A DNA stretch of 64,000 bases from Ktedonosporobacter rubrisoli (GTDB lineage Bacteria; Chloroflexota; Ktedonobacteria; Ktedonobacterales; Ktedonobacteraceae): NCBI RefSeq assembly GCF_004208415.1, contig NZ_CP035758.1, positions 3,534,001-3,598,000 on the forward strand. The letters run 5' to 3'. Positions 27,101-35,150 of this stretch are shown here, one piece after another. How positions within the stretch are numbered: the first letter of the stretch is position 1; every line of letters starts with the position of its first letter. The position numbers and the translations under genes are program-made. Under the pieces are notes generated by a model. The model worked only from the letters and a program-made list of their open reading frames with translations, was not told the origin of the DNA and did not search any database.

Positions 27101-29336
27101 CCGCAATCTGGACCACTGCGGCGCGTATGAGGGGGCCTTGCTCAAGATCGAAGGGCTGTCGGGCTGCCTGACGCAGCCACGCCATAGCTTGTCGCTCGCG
27201 TTCGCTGCTCGATCCGCTCTCTAGTTTCAACAGCTCAAGTGTAAGGGCAAGTTCGGGAAGCACACGCTGTATTGGTCTTTCTCCCTTCAAGGGAAAGACC
27301 GTACGCAGAGCAGGATGGCGCTTTATAAGATCATTGATACTCTTCTCCAAGCCTACAAGATGTAACGGTCCAGACAAACGGTAGGCCAGGATATTGGTAT
27401 AGAGCGGCTCATCAGGCACAAGCCGTGAGAGGAACCAGAGCGCCTTTTGACCTGACGACAGCTCATAATGCTCACTGGCGCTGACTGGCAATAGAGGTGG
27501 AAGGCTTTCAGCTTGCTCTAGCGAATCTATCAACGCTGCCTGCTCACCTAAAAGTGGATGCTCAAAAAGTTTGCCATAGGAGAGATCGACCTGGAATGTC
27601 TCTTTAATCGCTGCAACTAAGCGTACGGCGAGCAACGAATGCCCTCCCATGGCGATGAAATGCGCGTCGCGGCCAGGGCGAGAGATGCCGAGGATACGCT
27701 CCCAGAGCAAGGCGAGTGTCAGCTCAGTTTCCGTCAGTGGCGCTTGTTGCGGAAGCGCATCGCCAGCTTCCTGCTCCAGCCGAGAGACGAGAGCGGATCG
27801 ATCGATCTTGCCATTTGCCGTCAGTGGCATAGCTTCAAGTTCGACAAAAGCCGCGGGTAGCATATAGTCCGGCAAGTGCTGTCCGATAAAGGTTCGCAGT
27901 TCTTGATAGCTCGGCTTTGGCCCATTGTCATAGACCAGAAACGCACACAGGCGTTTTTGTCCGGGCCTGGCTTCATGGGGCAGAACCAGCGCTTCACGGA
28001 TGGCTGGATGCCCTAGCAGCGCCATCTCGATTTCGCCAGGCTCGATACGAAAGCCCCGAAGCTTTACCTGCTGGTCCTGGCGACCGAGAAACTCCAACTG
28101 TCCATCGGGCAAAAAGCGTACAAGATCTCCCGTGCAATAGACGCGTTCAGTTGTCTGATCTGGCAAGATCAGCTCAATAAAGCGCTCATTCGTCCACTCA
28201 GGATGGCCACGATATCCTTTCCCCACGTTCGCGCCGCCTATTGCCAGTTCTCCTACTTCGCCAAACGGGACTCTCTGGCGCCTGTTGTGGTCAAGGATAT
28301 ACAAGCGAGTATTGGCAATAGCTCGACCAATGGGAGGTGCTTGAACAGATTGCACTCCTGGCTCGATTAGCCCCACAGTTGCTACAACAGTACATTCAGT
28401 TGGCCCATAGTGATTGAAAAGCTGAAAAGGGAGATTCCGGGGAGGATAGCGATGGAGCACATCGCCCCCGGTTAACAGGCAGCGCAGGGTAGTTTGTGTT
28501 GGCCAGGCAAGCAGCAACAGTTCCTCGGCAAGAGCGGTAGGCACAAAACTCAGCGTGATCCGCTGCTCTACTAGCCATGAGCGAAGCAGTTGTGGTGAAA
28601 GGCGGGTCTGCTCATCAACAAACCACAAACTGGCACCCGCCGCCAGGGTTGGCCAGGTTTCCCAGACGCTGGCATCAAAGCTCAAACCCGCAAGATGGCT
28701 GCAGCGATCAGCTGCCGTCAGGTTATAGCAATGGAGGTGCCATGCGACAAGGTGCATCAGGTTAGCGTGGGTAATCTCTACACCTTTAGGAAGGCCTGTC
28801 GAGCCAGACGTATAGATGACATAGGCCAGCTGATCTTGTCGCCAGGCTGGCCAGCCCTGTAGATCATGCTGCTCAGTCTCCTCTAGCTTAGCGGGCTTTT
28901 CAGAGCTCTCGTCAAGGGAGAGCAGGGAAACCCCATCTTCTAGCAGATGGCCACGCAGACTCTTCTGCGTGAGGACCACTGCCGCCGCAGAATCGCGAAG
29001 CAAAAACTTTACCCGTTCCTTGGGCAGCCGCGGATCGAGCGGTAGATATGCTCCCCCAGCCAGAAATACGGCTAATTGTGCAATCACCAGATTCAGCGAG
29101 CGCTCAAGATAGATGCCGACCAGCACATTGGATCCAACGCCCAGCCCACGGAGTTGCATCGCCAATTGCCCGGCTCGGATCGTCAATTCGCGGTAGCTCA
29201 ACTGATCAGGCCCACATACGGCCGCAAGCGCATCAGGTTTGGTGTGTGCTTGCTTCAAAATGAGATCGGGAACAAACAGAGCGCGAGGATAATCCAGCTT
29301 AGCTGTTTCCCAATTACATCTAATAGTATTACTCAT
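24171..29336 (-). CDS. Nonribosomal peptide synthetase, A-T-C-A-T (loading plus one module)
   Basis: The 1721-residue protein begins directly with an adenylation domain (about 20-510), then carrier (about 530-600), condensation (about 625-1060; HHLISDG), adenylation (about 1080-1580) and carrier (about 1590-1670), ending in a roughly 45-residue acidic tail resembling a docking segment. Starting with A-T marks it as the initiating enzyme. Pocket codes read by eye are D-A-W-S-L-G-H-V-V for the first (branched-chain-like; tentative) and D-V-W-Q-F-G-M-I-D for the second (no confident match). Its ATG overlaps the stop of the MFS gene by 8 nt and its stop overlaps the next synthetase start. Both overlaps indicate tight co-translation. 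Confidence 0.94.
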   Translation of the reverse strand: MSNTIRCNWETAKLDYPRALFVPDLILKQAHTKPDALAAVCGPDQLSYRELTIRAGQLAMQLRGLGVGSNVLVGIYLERSLNLVIAQLAVFLAGGAYLPLDPRLPKERVKFLLRDSAAAVVLTQKSLRGHLLEDGVSLLSLDESSEKPAKLEETEQHDLQGWPAWRQDQLAYVIYTSGSTGLPKGVEITHANLMHLVAWHLHCYNLTAADRCSHLAGLSFDASVWETWPTLAAGASLWFVDEQTRLSPQLLRSWLVEQRITLSFVPTALAEELLLLAWPTQTTLRCLLTGGDVLHRYPPRNLPFQLFNHYGPTECTVVATVGLIEPGVQSVQAPPIGRAIANTRLYILDHNRRQRVPFGEVGELAIGGANVGKGYRGHPEWTNERFIELILPDQTTERVYCTGDLVRFLPDGQLEFLGRQDQQVKLRGFRIEPGEIEMALLGHPAIREALVLPHEARPGQKRLCAFLVYDNGPKPSYQELRTFIGQHLPDYMLPAAFVELEAMPLTANGKIDRSALVSRLEQEAGDALPQQAPLTETELTLALLWERILGISRPGRDAHFIAMGGHSLLAVRLVAAIKETFQVDLSYGKLFEHPLLGEQAALIDSLEQAESLPPLLPVSASEHYELSSGQKALWFLSRLVPDEPLYTNILAYRLSGPLHLVGLEKSINDLIKRHPALRTVFPLKGERPIQRVLPELALTLELLKLESGSSSERERQAMAWLRQAARQPFDLEQGPLIRAAVVQIAEQDHLLLLTLHHLISDGQSVAIFLRELAALYQGHCVGQPVSLPALPPHQLAFAAWQGELAGSNFFARQAAYWQEQLKSVPATLSLPTDYPRPARQAFHGAQKLFVLPAQLSQALLALSQAEGVTLFMTLLTAWAILLYRYSKQEVFAIGVPALNRSHPALEEAVGMFVNTLALRMDFSAAPGFLALLKQVYATAVAAYAQQELPFEQVVELLQPERSLSHNPIFQVMFAFQNEDFAALSLPQLTSQQVALDIGTSLFDLTLEAIESKQGLRILFEYNSELFAEATIARMIGHFQRVLEAIVANPDQPVASLPLLSEAECLQQLYDWNATAFAGSLQLPIATLVEAQAQQRPGQVALISEDVALSYQELNEQANQLARSLLARGVRTGSLVGVALERSPALVICLLAILKVGAAYLPLDPAYPPQRLASLLADAHPALLITQSWLAPLFPQVQGQTVYLDTLGTETEQQSKANLAISVESTTDMYVIYTSGSTGQPKGVVMPQRAVLNHLSWMQQRFPLSSEDCVLQHTSQSFDVSVWEIFAPLVLGAKLVLMPPDKDNDPEYFIKIIQRQRVSILQSVPALLVMLLEQRDFSQCTTLRRVFCGGEAMPASLVERFYATSTAELINMYGPTETCIDATYWVCPRTALPTNIPIGHPIGHAQAYVLDAHLQLLPVGVPGELYLGGHGLAAGYLNSPELTATRFIANPFPHTPGARLYKTGDLVCARSDGTLEFLGRLDQQVKVRGFRIELGEIEDILLKHPAIHEAMVVVRSYANDQRLLAAVVYQHGRSSSELELRSYLQERLPAYMIPSTFVSLPALPLTANGKYDRAALAELTLPETETSENYLAPRTQTEAKLVECWQSLLEHAQIGIKDNFFALGGSSLLAARIVARIREIWHIDLLLRSMFETPTIMELASKIDELLEQQQQVFQRRLETVIDPAAAQDLLAEFSALTDEDINRLFAALAKTTNEERLSNEK

Positions 29337-30702
29337 GGCTAAATGATCCTGCCTCCAAATGTGTCATATCACCTGTTGACTGCGCATCCTGGTGTCCATC
29401 AGAACCCTGACTATCTAAATTTCGAATAGCAGGGATCAGGAAACCCACGAGAGGTAAAAGGACGCCAAAGATCAGACCTGTGGAAACCATTGCTAGCGAC
29501 ATAGAAGCGCCATCGCCGGTGCCAAACAGACCTCCAACCAGATTGGCCAGGCCCTGACCCGGCTGCATGGCAGGCCCGATTACGATTTGAACGAGAAAGG
29601 TGGCAAGAAAAGCTGAAATAGGGACCGTACCTTGCGATATCAGGCGGATAATCCCAAAGACGCGTCCCTGAACATGCTCATCCACATTATCTTGCCATAT
29701 CGCAGAGCTCAGCGTAACAGCAATCATATTCAGCACACCCGCCATAAAACGTCCCACCAGCCAGAGCGGCAGTGAGCGCCCCAGGCCAGCCAGAACAAAA
29801 CCGAACGAGGACATCACGCTCCAACTGAGCAGGATAATAGGAATACGCTTTTTGGGTCCCTTCCAGATTGTGGCAAAAATTCCGCCGATGAGATTGCCAA
29901 TACTCACTGCCGCAAGGGCAAAACCGAGGATCTGCTCACTGTTGTGCGTAAACACCAGAACCATCGGCCTGAAAACCCCTTGGTAGGTGCCATAGGCCAC
30001 ATTGATCGAGGTAAAAAGCAAAACCGTCAGAAGCACGCTCGGACGCACCAGCAGATAGCGAAAGCCTGCTACAACGTCAAGCAACAATGAACCAGGCACC
30101 TCGCCTGTTGACTCGGGTTGAGGAATATGAATGAGTGAGATTGCCAGCACAATCACGGCAAAACTTGCCAGGTCGATCAGGAGAACGCCGTCCAGTCCGA
30201 TGAGGGCAAGCAGGATACCCCCAAGGGCGGCTGAGATGATTTCAGCTAAGTTCCATGCTGTCTCGAACATCCCATTCGCCCGACTCCGTTGCTCTGGCTC
30301 AACCATCATAGTAATGCTCGCCATGTAGGCAGGAAACTGAAAAGCTTCGAGGGTTCCAAGCACCAGGCCGAGGATAGCGAGATGCCAGATCTGCAACTGA
30401 TTAGCCTGGTGGAGCAGCAGAATCAAACCTGTTGTTATGCCGCCAATGATATCAGTGACGATAATGGCCTTTTTGCGATTCCAGCGGTCAACTAGAGCCC
30501 CTGAAAAGAGGCTTACACCTACAACGGCAGAAAAGGAGGTTACTGTAATTAAGCCTGAAGCAATGGTTGAACCAGTGGTCTGCCATGCCCAGGTAATCAC
30601 AGCAAATTGAGTCATGAGCGTTCCGCTAATGGAGAGCATGCTTGCAAACATGGCCAGGGCAAAAGGGCGATACCATGTGTGAGAAGACGAAGCCTTTGAC
30701 AT
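29329..30702 (-). CDS. MFS exporter (EntS-like), first gene of the NRPS/PKS operon
   Basis: About 457 residues with twelve hydrophobic segments. A conserved loop (GALVDRWNRKKAI) after the second helix is that of the enterobactin-exporter/macrolide-efflux type of major facilitator. A longer reading starts ten codons upstream, but AAGGAG is placed 8 nt before the ATG chosen here. The gene overlaps the first synthetase gene by 8 nt, so it is co-transcribed and very probably exports the product. The sequence just upstream carries an inverted repeat, and a TetR gene diverges from it. Confidence 0.88.
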   Translation of the reverse strand: MSKASSSHTWYRPFALAMFASMLSISGTLMTQFAVITWAWQTTGSTIASGLITVTSFSAVVGVSLFSGALVDRWNRKKAIIVTDIIGGITTGLILLLHQANQLQIWHLAILGLVLGTLEAFQFPAYMASITMMVEPEQRSRANGMFETAWNLAEIISAALGGILLALIGLDGVLLIDLASFAVIVLAISLIHIPQPESTGEVPGSLLLDVVAGFRYLLVRPSVLLTVLLFTSINVAYGTYQGVFRPMVLVFTHNSEQILGFALAAVSIGNLIGGIFATIWKGPKKRIPIILLSWSVMSSFGFVLAGLGRSLPLWLVGRFMAGVLNMIAVTLSSAIWQDNVDEHVQGRVFGIIRLISQGTVPISAFLATFLVQIVIGPAMQPGQGLANLVGGLFGTGDGASMSLAMVSTGLIFGVLLPLVGFLIPAIRNLDSQGSDGHQDAQSTGDMTHLEAGSFSHE

Positions 30703-30754
30703 GCAGTTTACTCCTTCATCGTAGAAATACAAGCATCCAAATATAATTAGATGC

Positions 30755-30781
30755 GTTTATACTGTATATTGCGATATAAAC
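30755..30781. promoter_or_regulatory. Putative operator upstream of the NRPS/PKS operon
   Basis: GTTTATA and TATAAAC arms of 7 bp flank an AT-rich 13-bp centre, 53 bp upstream of the MFS start. The position and symmetry fit a TetR-family operator overlapping the promoter, and a divergent TetR gene lies 430 bp away. Binding is inferred only. Confidence 0.45.
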
Positions 30782-31049
30782 AGCATTTCCTGATTATTTC
30801 TTTTGAGATAGCAAAATCTGCCATAATAGTTTCTCCTTAAATAAATGATGGTACGGCGCTAGACTTTTTTTCAAACTATTTCTTAGTAATTCGTTTCCAT
30901 ATGTCTTTACGTAATAAGGTTACAGTGCATGCTTTGGCTAATAGATGCTTGATGAGCTGCAAAGAGCCTTCGCAGATTCTCCACAATCATGAGATTGATC
31001 AATACTCTCTGCCATATCTTGACAGATGATGGAAGGGCAACAGCCCGCT

Positions 31050-31097
31050 AAGTGAGCCCGAGGAAGCGTCTGCACTCCACTTCCGGTGCGCTCACTT
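31050..31097. repeat. Interrupted inverted repeat between the MFS and TetR genes
   Basis: Outer arms AAGTGAGC/GCTCACTT and inner arms GGAAG/CTTCC are arranged symmetrically about a 13-nt centre. In RNA this would form a hairpin of about 48 nt. No T-run follows. It may be a short mobile repeat or a regulatory hairpin. The rest of the 0.5-kb divergent gap is AT-rich without a gene. Confidence 0.4.
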
Positions 31098-31208
31098 CCA
31101 GCCGCTCTTGAAATTCCCTCCAAAAAGGCTTGATAGAAGCCTTGCTTTGCTGCTATACTTCTTTTAGTTTTAGATCGACATATCAATCGAATAAGAGGAA
31201 AGTGAGAA

Positions 31209-31811
31209 GTGTCACCTCGTTCCGTAGAGGCGAATCAACGCTTACATGAAGAGCAAAGAGAACGCATCCTTGCAGCTGCGTTGCCTGTCTTTCTGCGCAA
31301 GGGTTTGACCGCCACCAAAATGGCCGATATTGCGGCGGCGGCTGAGATGGGCTATGGTTCTGTCTATCACTATTTTCCTGACAAGGAAGCCATTTTTACT
31401 GCCCTTATCCAGCGCGAAATGCAGTTGGGAATGCAGCATGCCAGGGAAGCGGTAGAACGCCCCGGCACCCCTTGGGAACGCCTTGAGTGGTGGCTGTCGC
31501 GTGCTATGACCTGGGTACGTAAACGCCCAGAGGTGCTGGTGTTCATGACCCAGGTATTGGTCAACGAACCGGCCCATGAGCAACTGCGCGGCCTGGTCTA
31601 CCAGTTGAGTCGTGTCACTCAAACTGAACTGCAGCAGCTCATTGTGCAGGGGCAGGAGGCCGGGCAGGTGGTGGCAGGCAATCCTGACCAGCTCGTCAAT
31701 GCTATTCAATCCTGTCTGCAAGGATTCGCTATCCAGGCGGCTTTTGATCGAGAGCTGGTGGAGGAGGGTTTGCCTGATGCCCAGATGCTTCTGCGCATTC
31801 TCAAGCCGTAA
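31209..31811 (+). CDS. TetR/AcrR family transcriptional regulator
   Basis: The 200-residue protein has an N-terminal TetR helix-turn-helix (ILAAALPVFLRKGLTATKMADIA, followed by GYGSVYHYFPDKEAIF, the recognition-helix pattern of the family). A helical ligand-binding domain follows. The start is GTG with GAGGAAAGTGAG just upstream. It diverges from the NRPS/PKS operon and precedes the P450 gene by 113 bp in the same direction, so it probably controls one or both. The effector could be the assembly-line product or an intermediate; that is inference. Confidence 0.88.
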   Translation: MSPRSVEANQRLHEEQRERILAAALPVFLRKGLTATKMADIAAAAEMGYGSVYHYFPDKEAIFTALIQREMQLGMQHAREAVERPGTPWERLEWWLSRAMTWVRKRPEVLVFMTQVLVNEPAHEQLRGLVYQLSRVTQTELQQLIVQGQEAGQVVAGNPDQLVNAIQSCLQGFAIQAAFDRELVEEGLPDAQMLLRILKP

Positions 31812-31924
31812 CGTCAACGGAAAGGCATACATCAGCCTCCTGGAGAGGTTGTTTCTGCATGTCATACGCTCATATAGAGGTGGTAATGACGGCACTTCCT
31901 GTTCTTTAGAGAGGAGAAATTCTT

Positions 31925-33127
31925 ATGCAACCTCAGTTTTACACTCGCGTTTATTCCACAACAGATATCTTACAGTTCTCGTCCTGGTTCCAGCAGATGC
32001 GCACGCATCATCCCGTTTTCTATGATGAGCCGAGCCAGCAATGGCAGGTCTTTCGGTACCGGGACGTCGTTGCTGTGTTGACAGACACGGCTCACTTCTC
32101 TTCGCAGCACAATACTCAAGCCGGATCTTTCTTTGAAGGGACCGTGATTGCTAAAGATCCGCCAGAGCACCGTCACATGCGCAATCTGGTGAATCTGGCC
32201 TTTACTCCACGGGCGATTGGCCGACTGACCCAGACAATTACCTCCATCACTCAGGACCTGCTTGAGCCGATCCTGCCCCTGGGACATATGAATGCTGTCT
32301 CAGACCTGGCTGTGCCTTTACCGGCCAGGGTCATTGCTGCCTTGCTTGGCGTTCCAGCCCAGGACTGGGATATCCTTCAGCGGTGGGCACAGACGGAGCA
32401 CCTCACGTCCCAGCAGAGACCGACCAGTCCCCAGGCTTCTCAGCAGTTCCTCCAGAATCTGCAACAGGAGATGTTTGCCTACTTTGCTGCTCTGCTCAAA
32501 GAGCGGCGCCGTACCCCGGGTGAGGATATCCTCAGTCTGCTCAGCCAGGCGGAGGTGGACGGCGAACGGCTCAGTGAAGACGCGCTTCTGCGTTTTTGTG
32601 TGTTGCTCTTAGGGGCAGGACAGGAGACCACGAGAAATCTGATCGCCACCTTTCTCTGGTGTGTCACGGAAGACCCGGCGTTGCTCCAGAGGTTGATTCG
32701 TGAGCCGGAGATGGTACCAGCAGCGATAGAAGAAGTGCTGCGCTACTTGCCACCTATCTGGTCTCTCTCACGTCGAACGACCACAGAGGTTGAACTGGCA
32801 GGACAACGTATTCCAGCTCATCAGACTGTGCAGGCCTGGATCAGCTCAGCCAACCGCGACCCGGAATACTTCTCGCGCCCAGATCAGTTCGATATCCAGC
32901 GGAGTCCCAATCGTCATCTAGCGTTTGGGCACGGCATCCACTTTTGTCTTGGTGCACCGCTAGCCCGGCTCGAAACGCAGATTGCTCTCCCGCTGCTCCT
33001 TTCCCAATTGAAAGGTTTGCAACGCGTAAGAAATGATGAGCCGATTACAGCGACACTCGCCCCACTCCTGACCATCACCCGTTTGCCACTCTCGTTCCAG
33101 CCATCCAGTGGGCAGAATCAACTTTAG
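31925..33127 (+). CDS. Cytochrome P450
   Basis: A soluble bacterial P450 of 400 residues. The heme-ligand loop FGHGIHFCLG places the axial thiolate at Cys341. The I-helix oxygen-activation motif is AGQETT and the K-helix ExxR lies in EEVLRY. AGAGGAG precedes the ATG. It would hydroxylate or otherwise oxidise a small molecule and needs ferredoxin partners not seen here. Its position beside the TetR gene and the NRPS/PKS operon suggests a tailoring enzyme for that product. Confidence 0.92.
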   Translation: MQPQFYTRVYSTTDILQFSSWFQQMRTHHPVFYDEPSQQWQVFRYRDVVAVLTDTAHFSSQHNTQAGSFFEGTVIAKDPPEHRHMRNLVNLAFTPRAIGRLTQTITSITQDLLEPILPLGHMNAVSDLAVPLPARVIAALLGVPAQDWDILQRWAQTEHLTSQQRPTSPQASQQFLQNLQQEMFAYFAALLKERRRTPGEDILSLLSQAEVDGERLSEDALLRFCVLLLGAGQETTRNLIATFLWCVTEDPALLQRLIREPEMVPAAIEEVLRYLPPIWSLSRRTTTEVELAGQRIPAHQTVQAWISSANRDPEYFSRPDQFDIQRSPNRHLAFGHGIHFCLGAPLARLETQIALPLLLSQLKGLQRVRNDEPITATLAPLLTITRLPLSFQPSSGQNQL

Positions 33128-33220
33128 TCTGACTGCATATCTTCATGTTGAATGTAGGTACTTTTGCCTGGGTACATACATCTCTCTGGATGAAGATATC
33201 TCAGGAAGGAGAAAGCAACA

Positions 33221-33841
33221 GTGAAGGACACTTCACAATACAGCTCCCATGGGGACAGAGAGACAGTACCTCACGCACACCGGTTTTCCGAACGTACGCT
33301 TGCCTCTACTTTAATAGGCACGATGCTGATGACATTTATTGCGGCTCTAGACCAAACTATCGTCGCCACTGCCTTGCCCCGCATTGTCGCTGATCTGCAA
33401 GTCTTTGACTTAATTGTCTGGGTCACTACACTCTTCCTACTTACTTCGACCGTGACTATCCCTCTCTACGGCAAACTTTCTGACCTGTTTGGGCGCAAAA
33501 CCATCTTCATGGTGGCGCTCGTCTTTTTTCGTCAACTCGGACAAAGCATTGGTCTGGCTGCTCTTGGAGCTGTGGTAACAACCTCCTACATTCCAGCATT
33601 CTCTGCGGCCCTGCCGGCAGAGCTGAAACAGCACATGCCGTCTCGACTCCTGGCGATCTTCGAGAACCTGTTGGTGTTGCTCTCTCCAGACATCCTGACT
33701 CCCATTCGCGCTAGTTTTGCGCACGCCGGAGCACAGGGGCTTGCCACTTTCGATCAGGAAGCGCTGCCCACCTTCCAGCGTTGTGCGCTTTGCTGGGCCT
33801 GCCACATGGCCGCGTACCGGCCACCTCGCGCCAGCAGCTGA
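33221..33841 (+). pseudogene. DHA2-type MFS drug pump, internally deleted and 3'-truncated
   Basis: The N-terminal part (FIAALDQTIVATALPRI, GRKTIFMVAL) is that of EmrB/QacA-type 14-helix pumps, normally about 500 residues. After LVFF the sequence jumps in frame to RQLGQSIGLAALG, which is normally some 300 residues downstream, so the middle is missing. The tail then runs, after DQEAL, into DNA that is antisense to the ABC exporter remnant. AAGGAG lies before the GTG start. A product of 206 residues is unlikely to transport anything. Confidence 0.75.
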
Positions 33842-34671
33842 GCATGCGTACCTTGCTCAACAATATGTCCGTCCTCTAATACCAGGATGCTATCGGCGTG
33901 CATGATAGTCGAAAGGCGGTGCACTGGGCAACCAGGTGATCAATGGCCTGCTGAACTGCCACTTCACTCTCGGTATCTAGAGCGGATGTCGGCTCGTCGA
34001 GCAACACGATGGGAGCATCTTTGAGGATTGCCCTGGCTATTGAGATGCGCTGGCGCTCGCCACCGGAGAGGCGAGCCCCACGCTCCCCAACGATTGTGTC
34101 ATAGCCCTGGGGAGGGTCAGGATGTAGTCAGGGCCCGGGCTACTCGAGCCGCAGTCTCAATCTCTTCGTCTGTGGCCTGGAGCCGACCCAGGCGGATATT
34201 TTCGCGCACAGTATCCTGCAGCAAGAATGTTTGCTGAGACACGAAGGCTACCTGGCGCATCAGCACCTCACTCGTCATTTGACGAACATCGACGCCGCCC
34301 ACTTCGATGCTCCCGGCGTCAACATCCCAGAAGCGTAGAAGCAGGTGGGCCACTGTGCTCTTTCCTGCACCCGATGGTCCAACCAGAGCCGTCACTGTAC
34401 CGGGTGTTGCTGTGAAGCTCACCCTGTCAAGCGCAGGTTGCTGGCGACCACGATAGGTAAAGGTAACGTCTCGAAACGTAAGTGAGGCATCACGCGGCTC
34501 CTGTACCTGCTCTGGTTGTGGCAAGGGTGGCTCGGCCAGTATCTCGCTGATGGATAGTGCCGAAGCTCGGGAGAGGGTCAGCAGGTGCAAAAGCCACGTA
34601 AGCGGCATGAGCGCTTCACTTAGACCGGTTGCCAGGAAGAGGAACTGAAGCAGCGTTGCCAGATCAGACAA
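33754..34671 (-). pseudogene. ABC exporter (fused TM-ATPase), C-terminal remnant
   Basis: Walker A GPSGAGKST, FVSQQTFLLQDT, LSGGERQR and LLDEPTSALD identify the ATPase half of an MsbA/IrtB-type exporter. The membrane half is missing: the 5' end abuts the FecCD fragment. The frame is broken near 34130 and 34110, each by one base in G/C runs, and a short deletion removes residues before HRLSTIMHAD, so this is a true pseudogene. The 3' end overlaps the MFS remnant on the other strand. Relatives often export siderophores. Confidence 0.8.
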
Positions 34672-35150
34672 ATCTCATTTTCGTCTATCTTTTGGGGAGC
34701 CTGGCGAATCGGACCTGGGCCGCAATCTGGTTAGTCTTACCGTGGCTGTTTGTTGGAGAAGTGCTGGCTCTGCTCTCAGCTCGTACCCTCAATGTCTTGC
34801 AACTGGGCGATGAGGTTGCAGAGAATCTGGGGCTGAAAGTTGTTAGGGTCCGCCTGCTATTTCTTGTATTGGGCATTGCTCTGGTGGCTGCGGTTGTGGC
34901 GGTTTGTGGGCCTATTGCCTATATCGCGTTACTGGCTCCTCACCTGGCGCGTCGAATGCTCAATACGGATGATGCACGCCTGGTTCTACCCTTGGCTGCC
35001 TTCCTTGGAGCAGGGCTGCTCGTTGCAGCGGATCTGCTGGCCCGTGAGGTACTGGCACCTGTTGAACTCCCGGTAGGCGCCTGGACAACGCTTGGTGGGC
35101 CGGTGCTGCTGGCATTATTGCGGAAATGCACTCACGAGGTTTTATGTTGA
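34629..35150 (+). pseudogene. FecCD-type iron-siderophore permease, C-terminal half
   Basis: From LIFVYLLGSLANRTW onward this matches the second half of a BtuC/FecCD permease, including LGDEVAENLGLKV and GPIAYIALLAPHLARRM. The first half is absent. The reading frame begins inside antisense ABC exporter sequence, and the junction lies at about 34670. Its stop overlaps the start of the next, intact FecCD permease, as in normal uptake operons, so it was once the first permease of a pair. Confidence 0.8.

Noticed and set aside
30938..31186. 82-codon minus-strand frame between the exporter and TetR genes
   Set aside because: It runs through the interrupted inverted repeat and regulatory region and has no recognisable domain.
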